From positions 1-62,275 of the forward strand of contig JABGOU010000021.1 of assembly GCA_018645325.1 (NCBI GenBank): DNA of 62,275 nt. Direction: 5' to 3'. The DNA comes from Desulfobacula sp. (lineage in GTDB: Bacteria > Desulfobacterota > Desulfobacteria > Desulfobacterales > Desulfobacteraceae). A model generated the notes under the pieces. That model worked only from the letters and a program-made list of their open reading frames with translations, made no database searches and was not told where the DNA came from. Positions 55,263-62,275 of the stretch are shown piece after piece. A program made the translations under genes and the position numbers. How positions within the stretch are numbered: the first letter of the stretch is position 1; every line of letters begins with the position of its first letter.

Positions 55263-56288
55263 ATGAAAAACCATAAGCTTTCCCAATACCTTTTAAAAAA
55301 TTTAACCATAAAAGATAAAATCCTTCATAACAGGCTCGTGCTTGCTCCAATGGCAGGGCTTGGTCATATTGCATTAAGGCAGCTCATCTCTGAATTTGGC
55401 GGGTTTGGCCTTTTGTTCACAGGAATGTGCAGTGCAAAAGCTATTCCCAGTGAAAACAGCAATGTATCCCCCGTGTTTAGCTGGCGGCCAGAAGAACTTG
55501 AATATCTTGTCTGCCAGATCTTTGGATCTGAACCGGAAAGTATGGCAAAAGCCGCTATAAGAATAGAAAGAGAAGGCTTTTTTGGTGTTGATCTTAATTT
55601 CGGTTGTTCAGTGGCTGCAATCTGCAAACAAGGCTGTGGGGCTGCGCTGTTAAAGAACCCTGAACTTTCATCAAGTATTGTAAAATCGGTTCGAAAATCC
55701 GTTTCTATCCCTTTATTTGTTAAATTCAGGCTCGGATGGGACAACAATCCTCAATTTGCTGTGGATATGGCCAGGCGTTTTGAAGACGCTGGGGCTGATG
55801 CACTCACTTTTCATCCCAGAATAGCACCTGACAGGAGAACGAGACCTCCCCTGTGGGATGCCATAACCCTTGTCAGGCAGGCAGTTGAAATTCCCGTTTT
55901 TGGCAATGGAAATCTTTTTGTAAAGGAAGATGCAGAAAAAATGATGGAACTAACTTCCTGTCAGGGGCTTTCTGTGGGCCGAATGGCTGTTGCAAGGCCC
56001 TGGCTTTTTTCCCAGTGGGCAAAAGGATTTTCTCCTGGCAAAGATATTTTTTATACAACAGCCATGAGGATGGCCCAGATCCTTTTAGATCATTATACCG
56101 ATTACTTCAGCGTCAAACTATTTAAAAAATTTTCTCCTTATTTTTGTGCAAATTTTAAATTTGGGCATCATATTTTAAAAAAGCTTAATCACGCACAAAC
56201 AATGGATGATATCAAAAACAATCTTGATTTAATATTTGAATCTGATCCTGAAACTCTTTCAAGGCCGAACCTGAATTTATTCTTGTGA
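55263..56288 (+). CDS. tRNA-dihydrouridine synthase family protein
   Basis: 341 residues. Flavin-dependent reduction of uridines in tRNA D-loops. The FMN-barrel start is RLVLAPMAGLGHIALRQLI, with the catalytic Cys motif VDLNFGCSVAAICKQGCGAA (usually NxGCPxxK; Pro is Ser here), KFRLGWDN, ALTFHPR (usually HGR) and the FMN phosphate site GNGNLF / SVGRMAVARPWLF. Deviations at two conserved motifs put it in a divergent Dus branch; which uridine it targets is unknown. It is convergent with a small unknown gene 12 bp away. Confidence 0.85.
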   Translation: MKNHKLSQYLLKNLTIKDKILHNRLVLAPMAGLGHIALRQLISEFGGFGLLFTGMCSAKAIPSENSNVSPVFSWRPEELEYLVCQIFGSEPESMAKAAIRIEREGFFGVDLNFGCSVAAICKQGCGAALLKNPELSSSIVKSVRKSVSIPLFVKFRLGWDNNPQFAVDMARRFEDAGADALTFHPRIAPDRRTRPPLWDAITLVRQAVEIPVFGNGNLFVKEDAEKMMELTSCQGLSVGRMAVARPWLFSQWAKGFSPGKDIFYTTAMRMAQILLDHYTDYFSVKLFKKFSPYFCANFKFGHHILKKLNHAQTMDDIKNNLDLIFESDPETLSRPNLNLFL

Positions 56289-56300
56289 TATTTATGAAAA

Positions 56301-56597
56301 TTACAGTCCCAGTATTGACAGCCCCTCTTCAAGCTCAAAATATGGTTTAAGATCATATTTATATCCAGGCACACCAAAATATATTGCCAGGCTCTCGCCA
56401 ATGGATTTTAAGCCTTCTGCAAGCCTGTCATTATCCAATTCATAAAAAGTGATGGAATTCATTCCACCGGTTTTACTGGCAGAGACATAGGGTCCTTTTT
56501 TATTCAAAAAATCAGGCAGAACTGGTGCCTTAAGATATCGATTCGCAATTTCCCTTGTACTTTCAGGGGGATAAGTGACATTTGAGATGATTACCAT
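56301..56597 (-). CDS. Conserved-looking small protein of unknown function
   Basis: 98 residues from the ATG at 56597, which has an AAAGGAG site; the longer frame to 56675 has none. It is a soluble alpha/beta protein with SNVTYPPESTREIANRYLKA, TGGMNSITFYELDNDRLAEG and IYFGVPGYKYDLKPYFELEE. I do not recognise a family, though the size and YEL / FGVPGY pattern recall small ferredoxin-like-fold (dimeric alpha-beta) proteins. It follows the zinc-ribbon gene by 84 bp in the same direction. Confidence 0.6.
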   Translation of the reverse strand: MVIISNVTYPPESTREIANRYLKAPVLPDFLNKKGPYVSASKTGGMNSITFYELDNDRLAEGLKSIGESLAIYFGVPGYKYDLKPYFELEEGLSILGL

Positions 56598-56681
56598 GTA
56601 TTTCTCCTTTTGGCTTAGGATTGTATGCATTTCAATTCTAATGAAAGTATGGTCATATAAGGCCATGGCTGTCAAATCTTT

Positions 56682-57290
56682 TTAACCTTTTCCCGCCATT
56701 TTCATGGAGTCATTATAAATCGTATAAAAATGTTTATGTTCCAACAGGGTACGAGATAAAAATTGTTCAAGATGGGAGATATCACTCGGATTAAGAATAG
56801 CATTCACACTAAAATGCAAAGACGTCAAATTATCATTGGTTTTGAATTTATTGCTGAGCCAAACAAGACAGATCCTACGTCGCAGCGACATATCCATTGT
56901 GTTCATTCTGTCAAGAATACCCGCAGTTCCTTTATTCTGATCAAAAATATCATCCATTATCACCAAATGATAAAGATGATATTCAAGTTTTTTCAGTGCT
57001 GCTTTAAAATTTGTCACAACCTCTATATTCAACCCCATATGTTTAACTGCTGAAACGGTATTGTTTTTTAAATCCGGACTTCCTATACAAATCAGGGCGC
57101 TCAACTTCTCATCAAAGGAAAGATGAAAGGGTTGCCTTTGATGAGAACTGGCTTTTTTTTGCTGCTTCACAGCAGGGACCTCTATTTTTTCTTTGCATTT
57201 GGGGCATTTAAATATTGAAATTTTGTCAATGGGGATCATTTGATCCGGAATCTTAAATTTTGTATTACAATTATGGCATGTCACATTCAT
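56682..57290 (-). CDS. Zinc-ribbon protein with degenerate receiver-like domain
   Basis: 202 residues. The N-terminus is an MJ0042-type zinc ribbon, CHNCNTKFKIPDQ ... FKCPKCKEKIEVP (about 5-38), then a linker and a domain that resembles a response-regulator receiver (SALICIGSPDLKNNTVSAVK; LVIMDDIFDQNKG). A single Asp pair in VIMDD is at the usual strand-3 position but the acidic N-terminal pocket and the Lys are missing, so it is probably a pseudo-receiver. It sits 3 bp after the pilU-like ATPase gene, so it may help control retraction. No output domain was seen. Confidence 0.7.
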   Translation of the reverse strand: MNVTCHNCNTKFKIPDQMIPIDKISIFKCPKCKEKIEVPAVKQQKKASSHQRQPFHLSFDEKLSALICIGSPDLKNNTVSAVKHMGLNIEVVTNFKAALKKLEYHLYHLVIMDDIFDQNKGTAGILDRMNTMDMSLRRRICLVWLSNKFKTNDNLTSLHFSVNAILNPSDISHLEQFLSRTLLEHKHFYTIYNDSMKMAGKG

Positions 57291-57293
57291 GGT

Positions 57294-58460
57294 TTATTCT
57301 TTTCCTTTATATCCATGATCGATTTCCAATGAATTAATATTTGTAGTTATCTCACCCCTGGCGCTTTTTATCGAATCAAGGCCTCGGCCCACAATATCCT
57401 TGCGTGACGCATAAGAGGATGCAGTATCTTCAGTGATATCCCCTTTCTCAAATAGAGAAATGATATATTCATCAAAAGTAATCATGCCCTGGGACTTGCC
57501 CGCAGAAATGATAGAATTATAGGTTTTACCCTCTGATTCACCATTAAGAATACAATCTTTTACCCTCAAGTTTGTGCCCATAATTTCAAAAGCCGCCACC
57601 CTTCCACCGCCGATTTTAGGCAGTAATCTCTGGGCAATCACCCATTTGACAGTATCTGCCAGACGAATTCTGATCTGTTTTTCTTCTTCTGTATGAAACA
57701 TTCCCAAAATACGATTAATTGTTTGACCCGCATCTATGGTATGCAATGTTGACAGAACTAAATGCCCTGTTTCAGCTGCAGCAAGGCCGATTTCCACTGT
57801 TTCCCTGTCTCTCATCTCACCCACCAGGATCACTTTTGGCGCCTGTCTCAAGGCTGCTCTCAAGCCCGTTGGAAAAGTATCAAAATCAGCTCCCAGCTCC
57901 CGCTGGTTAAAAGTGGATTTTTTCTGGGGATGTTGATATTCAATTGGATCTTCAAGTGTTATAACATGAACCGATTTTGTTTCATTTATCTTATCCAGCA
58001 ATGCAGCAAGAGAAGTTGATTTTCCTGAGCCCGTAGATCCGGTAACAAAAATAATACCATTTTTCTCTTCTGCCATGTTGTGAAACGGCCTGGGCAGATT
58101 CAGTTTTTCCATGGTTGGAATTTTTGTCTCAAGTTTTCTTAAGACAATGGAGTACTTGCCTGACCTTGAAAAAATATTCACCCTGAAACGCGCTTTTCCC
58201 CCGAGTTGATAAGAAAGATCACAAGATCCTTCTCTGACAAGCGTTTCTGTAAGCTTGCGATTATTATTAATCAGATTCAATGCAAATATTTCAGTTTGAA
58301 ACGGAGTCAACACTTTTAACTCAGGCTCCATTTCCACCCCAACCAACTCACCTGAGGATTCAACCTGTAATGGTTTGCCCGGTGTAATATTCAGGTCTGA
58401 AACATTGCCACGAAAGTCCAGCATTTTTGAAAGGATATAGTCAATCTGCTGTTTCTTCAC
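57294..58460 (-). CDS. PilT/PilU-family twitching-motility ATPase
   Basis: 388 residues. Hexameric secretion-type ATPase with an N-terminal PAS-like domain and a C-terminal RecA-like domain: Walker A GSTGSGKSTSLAALLDKI (about 145), the Asp box ITLEDPIEY, Walker B KVILVGEMRDRETV and the His box STLHTIDAGQ. The family retracts type IV pili. A longer C-terminal tail and its place after pilT make it the PilU-like paralog. It lies between pilT and the zinc-ribbon gene. Confidence 0.9.
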   Translation of the reverse strand: MKKQQIDYILSKMLDFRGNVSDLNITPGKPLQVESSGELVGVEMEPELKVLTPFQTEIFALNLINNNRKLTETLVREGSCDLSYQLGGKARFRVNIFSRSGKYSIVLRKLETKIPTMEKLNLPRPFHNMAEEKNGIIFVTGSTGSGKSTSLAALLDKINETKSVHVITLEDPIEYQHPQKKSTFNQRELGADFDTFPTGLRAALRQAPKVILVGEMRDRETVEIGLAAAETGHLVLSTLHTIDAGQTINRILGMFHTEEEKQIRIRLADTVKWVIAQRLLPKIGGGRVAAFEIMGTNLRVKDCILNGESEGKTYNSIISAGKSQGMITFDEYIISLFEKGDITEDTASSYASRKDIVGRGLDSIKSARGEITTNINSLEIDHGYKGKE

Positions 58461-58555
58461 GCCGTTTTCCTCTTAGTTTTAATTTTTCAAAACAGAAAAT
58501 CTTTCTACAAAATCAAGAATCTTCCTAAAATAAAAACTGACCAATTATAAAAACT

Positions 58556-59638
58556 TTACGCTTCTGTAAAATCAGACGGTGGTTTCTTTAGGAATGGCCG
58601 GAACAAAGATTTATTATTTGCCTTGCCATAGGCATCATCAGGGCTGATCCATCCTTTTTTGTACAATTGCATGATAGCATCGTCCAGCAATTGCATCCCA
58701 TATTGTTTGCCGGTCTGGATCATTGAAGGGACCTGGTGCGTTTTGGCTTCCCTGATCAGATTTCTCACAGCAGGCGTTGCCACAAGGACTTCCATGGCAG
58801 CACACCTGCCTTTTTTATCTATTCTTTTAAACAGGGTCTGGGCCACAATAGCCCTTAATCCATCGGACAGGGTTGATCGTATCTGGGCCTGTTCAGTAGA
58901 AGGAAACACTTCAACAATTCTATCCACGGTTTTAGCGGCACTGGAGGTATGCAGGGTACCAAATACCAGGTGCCCTGTAGATGCAGCCTCTATGGCAAGA
59001 GAAATGGTTTCAAGATCTCTTAACTCCCCCACAAGTATAATATCAGGGTCTTCACGCAAAGCTCCTCTCAGAGCTGAGGAAAATGTCTGAGTATGAAGTC
59101 CCACTTCCCTGTGGCTCACAATACATCTCTGACTTTTGTGCACAAACTCTATAGGATCTTCAACAGTGATGATATGATCTTTTCTGATTCGATTTGCCTG
59201 GTCTATAATTGCTGCTAAAGTAGTTGATTTACCGGAACCTGTTGGCCCTGTGACAAGCACAAGTCCTCTTGGAAGTTCGGCCAACTTTGAAATAACAGGT
59301 GGAAGCCCTAATTGGTCTACAGTAAGTATCTCGGACGGGATCTCTCGAAAAACAGCTGAGACACCGTTTTTTTGCATAAAATAATTTGCCCTGTATCTGG
59401 CCATTCCTGGAATTTCATAGCCAAAATCCACATCCCCCGTTTCTTCAAAAACTTTAATTTTCTCCTGCGAGGTAATTTCATATAATAATCCCCGCAGTTT
59501 ATCGCTGTTCAGAGTTTCGTATTTTATACGCTCAATATCTCCATTAAGCCTTAATGCAGGTTGCTGGCCTGAGGATAAATGGAGGTCGGAAGCGCCCTGT
59601 TCGTGCATTAGCTTAAAAAAAGCATCAATTTCTGCCAT
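58556..59638 (-). CDS. pilT: Type IV pilus retraction ATPase PilT
   Basis: 360 residues. Walker A GPTGSGKSTTLAAIID (about 130), Asp box ITVEDPIEFVH, Walker B DIILVGELRDLETI, His box GTLHTSSAAKTVDRIVEVFP, and the AIRNLIRE-like retraction motif seen as AVRNLIREAKTHQ. The N-terminus (ASDLHLSSGQQPALRLNGDI) is the usual PilT domain. It follows a DivIVA-like gene and precedes a second ATPase gene, and together with the pilMNOPQ cluster implies retractable pili. Confidence 0.96.
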   Translation of the reverse strand: MAEIDAFFKLMHEQGASDLHLSSGQQPALRLNGDIERIKYETLNSDKLRGLLYEITSQEKIKVFEETGDVDFGYEIPGMARYRANYFMQKNGVSAVFREIPSEILTVDQLGLPPVISKLAELPRGLVLVTGPTGSGKSTTLAAIIDQANRIRKDHIITVEDPIEFVHKSQRCIVSHREVGLHTQTFSSALRGALREDPDIILVGELRDLETISLAIEAASTGHLVFGTLHTSSAAKTVDRIVEVFPSTEQAQIRSTLSDGLRAIVAQTLFKRIDKKGRCAAMEVLVATPAVRNLIREAKTHQVPSMIQTGKQYGMQLLDDAIMQLYKKGWISPDDAYGKANNKSLFRPFLKKPPSDFTEA

Positions 59639-59659
59639 CTGTAGTCCTTAATTGAAAAT

Positions 59660-60160
59660 TTATGCCTGCTTGATAAACCTTAAGGTAGAATCGGTCTCAT
59701 CGGCAGCCTTATTTTCTTCTTTTGTCATTTCAAGCATTTTTGAATGGGATTCAATTACAGCACTGATTTGCATTTCAAGCTGGATTCGTTGGCGTTTCAG
59801 CTCAATTATATCACTATGAAGTTGTGAAAGCCTCTTATGGGTTCTATTTAAGATTTTTTCCGCCTCAACTTCAGCTTTGGCAATAATCAGCTGTGAAGAT
59901 TTTTTAGCATTCTCTTTCATTTGATCCAGGGCTTTCTGGGATTGAATCATGGCATTTTTCATAGTATTTTCTCTTTTTCTATAGCCCTGATTCTCCAGGT
60001 TTATCCGGTGATTTTCTTCTTGAAGACTTTGAATGGAATAATTCAGATGATCAAGTTCTCTTCCAACATCTTCAAGAAAATAATCTACCTCCTGAACGTC
60101 AAAACCCCTGAATCTAGTCGTGAACTCTTTTTGTTTAACAACCAATGGTGTTATGCCCAT
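59660..60160 (-). CDS. DivIVA-domain coiled-coil protein
   Basis: 166 residues. The N-terminal DivIVA-like lipid-binding domain (ITPLVVKQKEFTTRFRGFDV...EVDYFLEDVGREL) is followed by a long coiled coil to the C-terminus (VEAEKILNRTHKRLSQL). DivIVA proteins sit at curved membranes such as poles and septa and recruit partners. In Gram-negatives small DivIVA-domain proteins are less studied. The position directly before pilT suggests a role in localising pilus motors, but this is inference. Confidence 0.87.
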   Translation of the reverse strand: MGITPLVVKQKEFTTRFRGFDVQEVDYFLEDVGRELDHLNYSIQSLQEENHRINLENQGYRKRENTMKNAMIQSQKALDQMKENAKKSSQLIIAKAEVEAEKILNRTHKRLSQLHSDIIELKRQRIQLEMQISAVIESHSKMLEMTKEENKAADETDSTLRFIKQA

Positions 60161-60176
60161 TAGAATACCCCTCTTT

Positions 60177-60479
60177 TCATTGTGCTATTGTGCGAGCCAG
60201 CCCGTGAAGACTGTTCACAACAAAGGTCTGAAGAAAAATAATAGCTAAAATCACTATAATAGGAGATATATCAAGCCCCCCAAAACTCACAGGAAGCCTT
60301 TTTCTGATTTGATAAAAAACCGGCTCGGTTGCAGTGTTGATAAATCTGACAATTGGGTTGTAGGGATCAGGGCTTACCCAAGATAGAACCGCACCTGCAA
60401 TAACAATCCACATATAAAATGTAAGCGCATAATTCAAGACGACGGCTATGGCTTCAAAAAAATTTGCTAATATCAGCAT
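60177..60479 (-). CDS. YggT-family membrane protein
   Basis: 100 residues with two membrane helices (about 10-35 and 72-95), the loop SPDPYNPIVRFINTATEPVF, the conserved family motif, and LPVSFGGLDISPIIVILAI. YggT proteins are often next to DivIVA-like or cell-division genes, as here (17 bp upstream). Function is not established; osmotic or division-related roles have been proposed. Confidence 0.9.
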   Translation of the reverse strand: MLILANFFEAIAVVLNYALTFYMWIVIAGAVLSWVSPDPYNPIVRFINTATEPVFYQIRKRLPVSFGGLDISPIIVILAIIFLQTFVVNSLHGLARTIAQ

Positions 60480-60592
60480 TTATACACCTTTATCAATAAT
60501 TACGAGCCTTTCACTGCTTTGATTAACTATGGATGGTATGAAAAGTCAAGTTTTTTTACATATTTATCAGTTTAAATATTTGCTTGCATTTA

Positions 60593-60621
60593 TTGACATC
60601 TCATAGTGGTTATACTAAAAA
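60593..60621 (+). promoter_or_regulatory. Candidate sigma-70 promoter before the aldehyde oxidoreductase gene
   Basis: A perfect -35 TTGACA (60593-60598) is followed 17 bp later by TAAAAA (60616-60621), a weak -10. The leader to the ATG at 60761 would be about 130 nt. Low certainty. Confidence 0.3.
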
Positions 60622-60760
60622 CGGTTTAACCATTTTAAAATTTAATTAACTGCATGTAATTTTATATGCCTATTCTTTGTCTAAAGAAAAAAGTATGATA
60701 TATATTAATGTACCCAAAAACAGACACAAATAAAGACATTATAGTTGAAGGAGTAATAAA

Positions 60761-62275
60761 ATGGTTCAAATCGATCTAAAAGAAATCAAGTCCATCTCGT
60801 ATGAACGCGCAGAAATAAAAAAAGGCTATACAGATAAGTCGCTGCGTATAAACCTTGATACAACTGATATAATAATCAACCCCATCCAAGAAAAAATAAA
60901 ACAAAAATTCATCGGAGGAAAAGGATATGATCTCTGGTTGATGTGGAATGCTGTTTCAGGGAGTACCAAGTGGAATGACCCTGAAAATGCAATATGCATA
61001 TCTTCGGGTCCCCTTGGCGGAACTCCGGGATATCCTGGTGGAGGGAAAAGTATTGTGACTGCCATTTCTCCTTTAACCGGTTCCCCCATTGATTCAAACG
61101 TTGGAGGATATTTTGGGCCTTATAAAAAGTTTTCAGGGTTTGATGTAATCCAGGTTGATGGGAAAGCAAAAAAAGATACCATTATTTTCATTGACGGAAT
61201 TGAAAATAAAATTAAAATTTTAGAAACCAACGATCTTCCAACAGATTCCTATGAGCTTTCAGATGTTTTAACCAGGCATTTTGATGTGGACAAACCTGTA
61301 AACGTTTCAGTTGTCACAGCAGGTCCCGGGGCCGTGCACACAAATTTTGGCTGTCTTAATTTTTCCTGGTGGGATGCCGGACGTAAAAGAGTCAGATACA
61401 AACAAGCCGGGCGCGGTGGTATAGGCACTGTTTTTGCCGACAAAAAAATCAAAGCCATTGTGGCAAGATTTGGTGCCATTTCTATGAAATCCAATAACCC
61501 TGCTGATCTTGATGCCCTTAAACTGGTCACCAAATCACACTCAAAAGAGATAAGAGAACTTGACCCCAAACAAAACAGGATGTCCCTGGTGGGGACCACC
61601 CACCTTGTACCTATTATGAATGATCATGACTGCCTGCCCGTTCATAACTTCAAGTTTGGTTCACATCCGGAAAGTCGTGTCATTGGAGAAGAAGTATACG
61701 AACATATTTTTGACAAGGGTTTTGATGGTTGCTGGAAAGGCTGTACCGTTGCCTGCTCACATGGAGTAAAGGACTTTTCACCATTTACAGGCCCCTATAG
61801 TGGTAAAAAAGTATTTGTGGACGGACCTGAGTATGAAACAGTGGCAGGTTGCGGTTCCAGTCTGGGTATTTTTGATGCCCATACCATTATAGAAATTAAT
61901 TTTTATTGTGATGCCTATGGCCTTGATACTATTTCTGTGGGAACTTCCCTGGCATTTGTCATGGAATGTTTTGAAAACAACCAGATTACAATCGACCATA
62001 CCGGAGGATTGGATTTGAGCTTCGGCAACCGCTTTAATGCCCTTGAAATCATACACCAGATGGCAAGAGGCAAAGGGTTTGGTGCTATTGTCGGCAAAGG
62101 CATACGTCAAATGAAAAAAATATTTGCAAAAGACTTTGGTGCTGACATAGCCTTTATGCAGGATATTGGAATGGAATCCAAGGGCCTTGAATTTTCCGAA
62201 TACATGACCAAAGAATCTCTTGCCCAGCAGGGAGGATATGGGCTTGCTTTGAAAGGACCTCAACATGATGAAGCC
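60761..62275 (+). CDS. Tungsten/molybdenum aldehyde:ferredoxin oxidoreductase family protein, cut by the window end
   Basis: The first 505 codons of an incomplete gene, starting at an ATG with a GAAGGAG ribosome site; it runs off the right edge. The AOR N-terminal domain shows FIGGKGYDLWLMWNAV, SSGPLGGTPGYPGG and SPIDSNVGGYFGPY. Three cysteines of the [4Fe-4S] site are in CWKGCTVACSHG, and DGPEYETVAGCGSSLGIFDA is the pterin-binding region. AOR-type enzymes oxidise aldehydes with ferredoxin; related proteins include the benzoyl-CoA reductase subunit BamB. The N-terminus differs from typical AOR by about 30 extra residues (VQIDLKEIKSISYERAEI). The missing 3' end limits the call. Confidence 0.9.
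   Translation, partial: MVQIDLKEIKSISYERAEIKKGYTDKSLRINLDTTDIIINPIQEKIKQKFIGGKGYDLWLMWNAVSGSTKWNDPENAICISSGPLGGTPGYPGGGKSIVTAISPLTGSPIDSNVGGYFGPYKKFSGFDVIQVDGKAKKDTIIFIDGIENKIKILETNDLPTDSYELSDVLTRHFDVDKPVNVSVVTAGPGAVHTNFGCLNFSWWDAGRKRVRYKQAGRGGIGTVFADKKIKAIVARFGAISMKSNNPADLDALKLVTKSHSKEIRELDPKQNRMSLVGTTHLVPIMNDHDCLPVHNFKFGSHPESRVIGEEVYEHIFDKGFDGCWKGCTVACSHGVKDFSPFTGPYSGKKVFVDGPEYETVAGCGSSLGIFDAHTIIEINFYCDAYGLDTISVGTSLAFVMECFENNQITIDHTGGLDLSFGNRFNALEIIHQMARGKGFGAIVGKGIRQMKKIFAKDFGADIAFMQDIGMESKGLEFSEYMTKESLAQQGGYGLALKGPQHDEA

Noticed and set aside
1-62275. tRNA/rRNA genes, CRISPR arrays, prophage or complete insertion sequences
   Set aside because: None recognised on either strand by reading; a covariance-model and repeat search would be needed to exclude small cases.

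Overview
The window looks like a chromosomal segment of an anaerobic, Gram-negative, sulfate-reducer-like deltaproteobacterium, most like the Desulfobacteraceae (Desulfobacula/Desulfobacter type). This is inferred from gene content, not from a database search. Supporting content: indolepyruvate:ferredoxin oxidoreductase, a futalosine-pathway nucleosidase, a tungsten-type aldehyde:ferredoxin oxidoreductase, FeoB-type ferrous iron uptake, LpxC, an LPICxxCKK-type C-terminal module, and many two-component systems on an AT-rich genome. Almost all of it is ordinary, densely packed chromosome. I see no prophage, intact IS element, CRISPR array, tRNA or rRNA.

Layout. 0.6-5.2 kb (minus): a haem-binding membrane sensor, a hybrid PAS histidine kinase and a YkgJ-type Cys-cluster protein. 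5.2-6.35 kb: a decayed stretch with broken coding fragments. 6.35-19.0 kb (mostly minus): nadB with an SH3 protein, an acyl-CoA ligase (plus), tcdA-tatD, mqnB-aroQ, iorA-iorB with a small His-rich protein, hslO and a ComM/YifB ATPase. 19.2-25.4 kb (plus): lpxC, DUF4390, ntrY, ntrX, rsmD, coaD. 25.4-35.1 kb: an MFS transporter, an enoyl-CoA hydratase-like protein, hydantoinase-HDAC-epmA, a DUF368/PopT protein, pcm, an RCK potassium channel and a 5-FTHF cyclo-ligase. 35.3-40.4 kb (plus): serS, thrC, a LysM-like protein and a TPR lipoprotein. 40.4-45.6 kb (minus): pilMNOPQ. 45.8-48.6 kb (plus): a sensor kinase and a sigma-54 response regulator. 49.0-53.4 kb (minus): a YfgM-like protein, an SH3 protein, feoB and a Fur-FeoA-FeoA fusion. 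53.8-55.1 kb: a decaying histidine kinase. 55.3-62.3 kb: a Dus enzyme, then a minus-strand run of yggT, divIVA-like, pilT, pilU-like and a zinc-ribbon/pseudo-receiver gene, and finally a plus-strand aldehyde:ferredoxin oxidoreductase cut by the window end.

How the genes work together: the window holds most of a type IV pilus alignment and secretin complex (pilMNOPQ, possible TPR pilotin) and, 12 kb away, two retraction ATPases beside a DivIVA-like protein. FeoB is translationally adjacent to a regulator that carries its own FeoA domains. MqnB and AroQ fit menaquinone and chorismate metabolism. The NtrYX pair sits in an envelope (lpxC) operon.

The most interesting non-coding signal is between 48.6 and 49.05 kb, just downstream of the sigma-54 activator. 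A near-perfect -24/-12 promoter is preceded at about 130-155 bp by overlapping TTGAA/TTCAA dyads and is followed only about 40 bp after its predicted start by a 17-bp-stem terminator. This predicts a roughly 80-nt sigma-54-dependent small RNA with a pyrimidine-rich, Shine-Dalgarno-complementary linker. It is a prediction from sequence only.
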